Assembly (NCBI GenBank): GCA_027001345.1
Contig: JALTMS010000729.1
Location: forward strand, 1-8,853
DNA: 8,853 bases
From: Acidobacteriota bacterium
GTDB lineage: Bacteria > Acidobacteriota > Polarisedimenticolia > J045
Reading direction: 5' to 3'
Part shown: in pieces, positions 5,476-8,853 of the stretch
Numbering within the stretch: the first letter of the stretch is position 1
Layout of the letters: each line of letters opens with the position of its first letter
Made by a program: the position numbers and the translations under genes
The notes under the pieces: generated by a model
Databases searched by the model: none
What the model was told of the DNA's origin: nothing
What the model saw: only the letters and a program-made list of their open reading frames with translations

Positions 5476-6873
5476 ATGGTGAACTCGGACAGATACACGA
5501 ACCTCGGCCATACACCACGAGCGCGGCGCGCGAGCTGGCTGCTGGTCGGGCTCCTCGCAGCCCTGCTTGCCGCTCCCGCGGACGCCGATGCGCGGCGCGT
5601 CAGCTCGTACAACACCCAGTCCCTCGGCGCGCCGGGAAGCGCGAGCTGGAACGCGCTGGTCGATGTGCTCCGGCGGGTCAATGCCGACGCGGCCACGATC
5701 CAGGAAGTGATCGGCGCGACCGACCGGGACAATGTCGGCAACCTGGCCCAGGATGCCGGCTACGCCTACTGGGCCGTCTCGCAGCTTTCGGGAACGCTCT
5801 CGGGCAATGAACGTACTGCTGTGCTCAGTCACGCGCCCGTGCTGCGATCCGAGTCCTATTCCGCCGCGGAACTGTCGGGTGACCCGAATGCCAACGACAT
5901 CACGCGGGACATCTTCGCCGTCTGGCTCGAGGCGAGCCCCGGCCTGGCTCCGTGGATCGTGGTCACCGTGCACCTCAAGGCCGGCACCTCGGACACCAAC
6001 AAGTTCCGGCGCCAGGTGGAGATCCAGCGCATCGTCCAGGCCCTCGAATTGATCCGTCTCGACGACCCCGGTTCGCCGATCCTCCTCACCGGCGACTTCA
6101 ACGAGGATCCACGCAACGCGCCTTTCGGCTCGCCGATCTTCGATACGCTGCCTCCCGGCCTGCCAAGTTCCTATCGACTCGGGTCGGACATCACCTTTCC
6201 CGTGATCTACGACCCTTACCGGACGCTGGAAGACGCGGGCCTGGCGCGACTCGAGGCGTTCCACGAGGACGATCCCGGCGATCCGGTGACGCACCCGGCC
6301 ACGTTCCGCATCCTGGACCTGCTGTGGGTCGATCAGCATGCCGCCGCAACGGGAACCGAGGTTTACGACGCCTGCGACGACAACGGCGTCGATGACCCGC
6401 CACCGGGTTACTGGCTGCCCAAGAGCGGTGATCCGCTGAACTGCGGCCTGAGCGAGACCGCCTCCGATCATCTCGACATCTTCGGCGATATCGAGCGTCT
6501 GCCGGTGGACCAGGACGCCGACGGCATCGACGACAGCACCGACTGCGCCGTACTCGACCCCCAGGCGGGCACACCACCGGAGATCGCCTCATTGATGGCC
6601 GAAGCCATCGATGCTGCGACCACCCGCCTGTTCTGGCAAGCCGCTGCGACCGCCGACCGCTACGATATCGCCCGGGGCCTGCTCGGCGCAGCGGACGACT
6701 TCGTCTGCCGCAGCGATACCGACGACGACACGACCGATACCGAGTACCTCGAGCCCGCCGTCCCGCCCGCCGGCAGCGGGTGGCACTACCTGGTGCGGGG
6801 CATCGACGACGGCTGCGGCGGTGCCGGTCCCTGGGGTTCGGGCGCAGCCGCGGAGACCTGCCCGACTCCCTGA
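5476..6873 (+). CDS. Secreted endonuclease/exonuclease/phosphatase-family protein with TSP3-like and FN3-like tail
   Basis: A 465-residue exported protein. An N-terminal signal sequence (RARR, then a hydrophobic run at ~21-33, cleavage near residues 34-40) precedes a DNase I-like fold at ~41-340. Expected metal and catalytic residues are present: Asn46 (SYNTQ), Glu77 (IQEV), His166 (VTVHLKAG), Asp207/Asn209 (GDFNE), Asp281 (LDLLWVD) and Ser330-Asp331-His332. Residues 345-357 (DQDADGIDDSTDC) are a single thrombospondin-type-3-like calcium loop, and ~367-460 resemble a fibronectin-III-like domain rich in Cys/Gly/Asp. It should hydrolyse phosphodiester or phosphate-ester bonds outside the cytoplasm; extracellular DNase, phospholipase-like or phosphatase activity cannot be told apart from sequence. 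ATG 5476 is preferred for its GGAGG; a GTG at 5464 would add four residues. It lies 64 bp after the radical SAM gene on the same strand, and its end converges with the kinase gene 15 bp away. Confidence 0.88.
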   Translation: MVNSDRYTNLGHTPRARRASWLLVGLLAALLAAPADADARRVSSYNTQSLGAPGSASWNALVDVLRRVNADAATIQEVIGATDRDNVGNLAQDAGYAYWAVSQLSGTLSGNERTAVLSHAPVLRSESYSAAELSGDPNANDITRDIFAVWLEASPGLAPWIVVTVHLKAGTSDTNKFRRQVEIQRIVQALELIRLDDPGSPILLTGDFNEDPRNAPFGSPIFDTLPPGLPSSYRLGSDITFPVIYDPYRTLEDAGLARLEAFHEDDPGDPVTHPATFRILDLLWVDQHAAATGTEVYDACDDNGVDDPPPGYWLPKSGDPLNCGLSETASDHLDIFGDIERLPVDQDADGIDDSTDCAVLDPQAGTPPEIASLMAEAIDAATTRLFWQAAATADRYDIARGLLGAADDFVCRSDTDDDTTDTEYLEPAVPPAGSGWHYLVRGIDDGCGGAGPWGSGAAAETCPTP

Positions 6874-6888
6874 TCTCGGCTGGAACCC

Positions 6889-8811
6889 TCAGACCGAAGC
6901 GTGTCTGCGCATGATGAGCTTTTCGATCGTACTCAACAGGCGCTCGACATCGATCGGCTTGCTCAGGTAGCCGTCCATGCCCGCCTCCCTGCAACGACGG
7001 TCCTCGCCGGGCATCGCGTGGGCCGTCAGCGCCACGATCGGAATATGCCTTGCGGAGCCGGCCTCGTCGCCACGAATCGCAGCGGTGGCGTCGTAACCGT
7101 CCATCTCGGGCATCTGCAGGTCCATCAGCACCAGGTCGAAATCCTCGTCCCGGAACAACCGCAGCGCCTCGACGCCGTTGACTGCCGTGGTCACCTCGTA
7201 ACCCCTGCGCTCGAGGGTCCGCGAGACCACCAGCGCATTGACCGGGTTGTCCTCTGCGACGAGGATCCGGCGGGCGAGTGGCGCCTGGGAGAGATCGCTG
7301 CTCTCGCACCGGGTGGCCGACGTGTCGTCGGCAGCCCGCTCCTCGGCGGCAGCCAGCAGCGGCAACGTGAAGTGAAAGCAGCTCCCCCCTTCCGGTCGGT
7401 CGTCGATTTCGAGTCGGCCACCCATCATTCGGGTCAACTGAGAGCTGATCGCCAGTCCGAGGCCGGTACCACCGAACCTCCTGGTGGTGCTTTCGTCGGC
7501 CTGGGCGAAGGCCTTGAAGATCTGCTTGCGCTTGGCTTCCGGAACGCCGATGCCCGTGTCGCTGACAGCGAAGCGGACAAGACACGCACCGCCCGTCAGC
7601 CCGTCGATCGGCTCGAGGGTCAGCCGAACGAAACCCTTCTCGGTGAACTTGACCGCATTGCCCACGAGATTGACGAGGATCTGTTGCAAGCGGGTGGGAT
7701 CGCCCATCACTCGCCGAGGAACGCCCTCGGCGATCTCGTGCTCGATGGCCAGCTCGCTGCCCCCGTGGCCGACTTCGAACACGCGCATGGTGGTTTCCAC
7801 CAGCCGGTGCAGGTCGAACGAGGTGTTCTCCAGGCTCAGCTTGCCGGCTTCGATCTTGGAAAGATCCAGAATGTCGTCGATCAACGTCAGCAGGGTGCGC
7901 CCCGAGGAGCGGGCGATTTCGAGGTACTCCCGCTGCTCGGGGCTGAGATCCGTTTCGAGCACCAGCGCCGTCATGCCCAGCGCACCGTTGAGGGGTGTGC
8001 GGATCTCGTGGCTGATGTTGGCCAGAAAGCGTTCGTGGGCGGTCAGCGCCAGCTCGGCACGGGATCGCGCCTCTTCGAGCTGCCGGGCGCGCTCTTGCAG
8101 CAGCAGGCGATCCGCGTGCACCTGGGTATAGGTCTCGTTGGCCATCCCGGCCTGCATCCAAAGAAAGCCGGAGTAGATCACTGACATCACCGTCAGAATC
8201 CACATCTCCTGCTCGGCACGAAACAGGGGTGCAACGACCAGCGGCAGCATGATCAACATCACGTAGAGCCGGGACAACCACAAAGTCGGCGCCAGGGTAT
8301 TGACCGCGCCGGCACACAGTCCCGTCGTTGCCACCAGGAAAATGCTCATTCCCTGGGAAAAGCCCCAGCCATGGATCATCGCCGCGGAAAGGACGCTCCA
8401 CAGCAGCGCTGCGAGGATCGCACCCGCATCGAAAACCCGGCGCCAGAGCAAGTGGTGCTCGGCATACAACGCGAAGCCGTCAATCACCCAGGCCAGACGA
8501 AACAGGGAGAGAGTGAAGGCCAGCGGCAGAACGACTGCAGCGATCAACGGTAGGGGGTCGCCGTGAATCCGAGCCACCATGAAGGTGACGACCACGAGAA
8601 TGGCATAGACGACGACGCTCCCTCGCGCCCGACGAGCGAGATCCAGGTCTGCAATCTGCTGTAGCGTCTCGCCGAACCCGACGCCGAAGGGCGCAGGATC
8701 GGCTCGCTGGTCGTCTTTCCGAATAGCCCCGGTCTCCTGCGCCACTCGAGCAGCGATTCCAGCTCGGCGAAACAGCTCGATCCCCAGCACTGTCCCGGTT
8801 CCGTGCCCCAC
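6889..8811 (-). CDS. Membrane hybrid sensor histidine kinase with C-terminal receiver domain (N-terminus uncertain)
   Basis: A cytoplasmic-membrane signalling kinase, about 640 residues from a GTG at 8811. Residues ~65-220 hold about six hydrophobic helices forming an integral-membrane sensor without a clear periplasmic domain. A short coiled-coil (~230-262) leads to the HisKA domain, FLANISHEIRTPLNG, with phospho-acceptor His268. The ATPase follows: N-box Asn385 (LVGNAVKFTE), DTGIG with Asp418, FKAFAQAD, and GGTGLGLAIS (448-456). The C-terminal receiver (~515-635) has Asp521, phospho-acceptor Asp564 (VLMDLQMPEMDG), Thr596 and Lys618. No HPt domain or output regulator is encoded here, so the partner lies elsewhere or signalling is intramolecular. 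The start is unsure: no Shine-Dalgarno precedes the GTG, the first ATG falls inside helix 1, and the frame stays open to the right edge (to 8853), so the gene may begin outside the window. The cue is unknown. Confidence 0.9.
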   Translation of the reverse strand: MGHGTGTVLGIELFRRAGIAARVAQETGAIRKDDQRADPAPFGVGFGETLQQIADLDLARRARGSVVVYAILVVVTFMVARIHGDPLPLIAAVVLPLAFTLSLFRLAWVIDGFALYAEHHLLWRRVFDAGAILAALLWSVLSAAMIHGWGFSQGMSIFLVATTGLCAGAVNTLAPTLWLSRLYVMLIMLPLVVAPLFRAEQEMWILTVMSVIYSGFLWMQAGMANETYTQVHADRLLLQERARQLEEARSRAELALTAHERFLANISHEIRTPLNGALGMTALVLETDLSPEQREYLEIARSSGRTLLTLIDDILDLSKIEAGKLSLENTSFDLHRLVETTMRVFEVGHGGSELAIEHEIAEGVPRRVMGDPTRLQQILVNLVGNAVKFTEKGFVRLTLEPIDGLTGGACLVRFAVSDTGIGVPEAKRKQIFKAFAQADESTTRRFGGTGLGLAISSQLTRMMGGRLEIDDRPEGGSCFHFTLPLLAAAEERAADDTSATRCESSDLSQAPLARRILVAEDNPVNALVVSRTLERRGYEVTTAVNGVEALRLFRDEDFDLVLMDLQMPEMDGYDATAAIRGDEAGSARHIPIVALTAHAMPGEDRRCREAGMDGYLSKPIDVERLLSTIEKLIMRRHASV

Positions 8812-8853
8812 GAATATGGAGCCCGGCCCCCGAGCCAGGCAAGCAACCCGAAT

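Noticed and set aside
5281..6471. 396-residue minus-strand open frame
   Set aside because: It spans the end of the radical SAM gene and most of the nuclease gene on the opposite strand; it has no motif and no ribosome-binding site that I could see.
6874..6888. Bidirectional terminator between the convergent nuclease and kinase genes
   Set aside because: The 15-bp gap has no inverted repeat or T-run.
6901..8184. 427-residue plus-strand open frame opposite the kinase
   Set aside because: It is antisense to a well-supported HisKA/ATPase/receiver gene, and its translation shows no known motif.
6191..8401. 736-residue open frame on the minus strand
   Set aside because: It is an out-of-frame shadow of the histidine kinase and the secreted nuclease genes. 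The translation is Arg/Pro/Gly-rich low complexity without domains, as expected of long chance frames in GC-rich DNA.

Overview
The window comes from a GC-rich, Gram-negative-type bacterial chromosome. I judge it Gram-negative from the RND heavy-metal efflux subunit, the secreted proteins with Sec-type signal peptides, and a large membrane hybrid histidine kinase. The secreted nuclease-like protein carries a thrombospondin-type-3-like calcium loop and a fibronectin-III-like tail. That style is familiar from Acidobacteriota, Myxococcota and similar environmental lineages, but I cannot assign a phylum from sequence alone. There is no tRNA, rRNA, CRISPR array, transposase or phage gene.

Layout: (1) 1-2655, plus strand, a heavy-metal module. 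It holds the C-terminal end of a CusA/CzcA-type RND pump (cut by the left edge), a small secreted His-rich DUF3347 protein, and a membrane protein joining a DUF2231-like four-helix domain to a beta-rich tail. A strong 11-bp hairpin lies between the last two genes. (2) 2639-3232, minus strand, DNA-3-methyladenine glycosylase I (tag), whose end overlaps the preceding gene tail to tail by 17 bp. (3) 3233-3674, a gene-free stretch of about 440 bp with several inverted repeats, a terminator-like hairpin reading leftward, a candidate promoter with a perfect dyad in its spacer, and a tandem 12-bp repeat. It is the least explained part of the window. (4) 3675-5411, plus strand, a B12-binding-type radical SAM protein of unknown substrate. 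(5) 5476-6873, plus strand, a secreted endonuclease/exonuclease/phosphatase-fold protein whose Shine-Dalgarno lies in a hairpin. (6) 6889 to the right edge, minus strand, a membrane hybrid sensor kinase with its own receiver domain.

How the genes work together: the first three genes plausibly form a copper/silver-type (or related divalent metal) efflux and periplasmic handling operon. The tag gene is a stand-alone base-excision repair gene. The radical SAM, nuclease and kinase genes show no obvious shared pathway. The most interesting items are the structured intergenic region, the orphan radical SAM enzyme and the DUF2231/beta-domain fusion. I did not find clear evidence of a wholly new multi-gene system.
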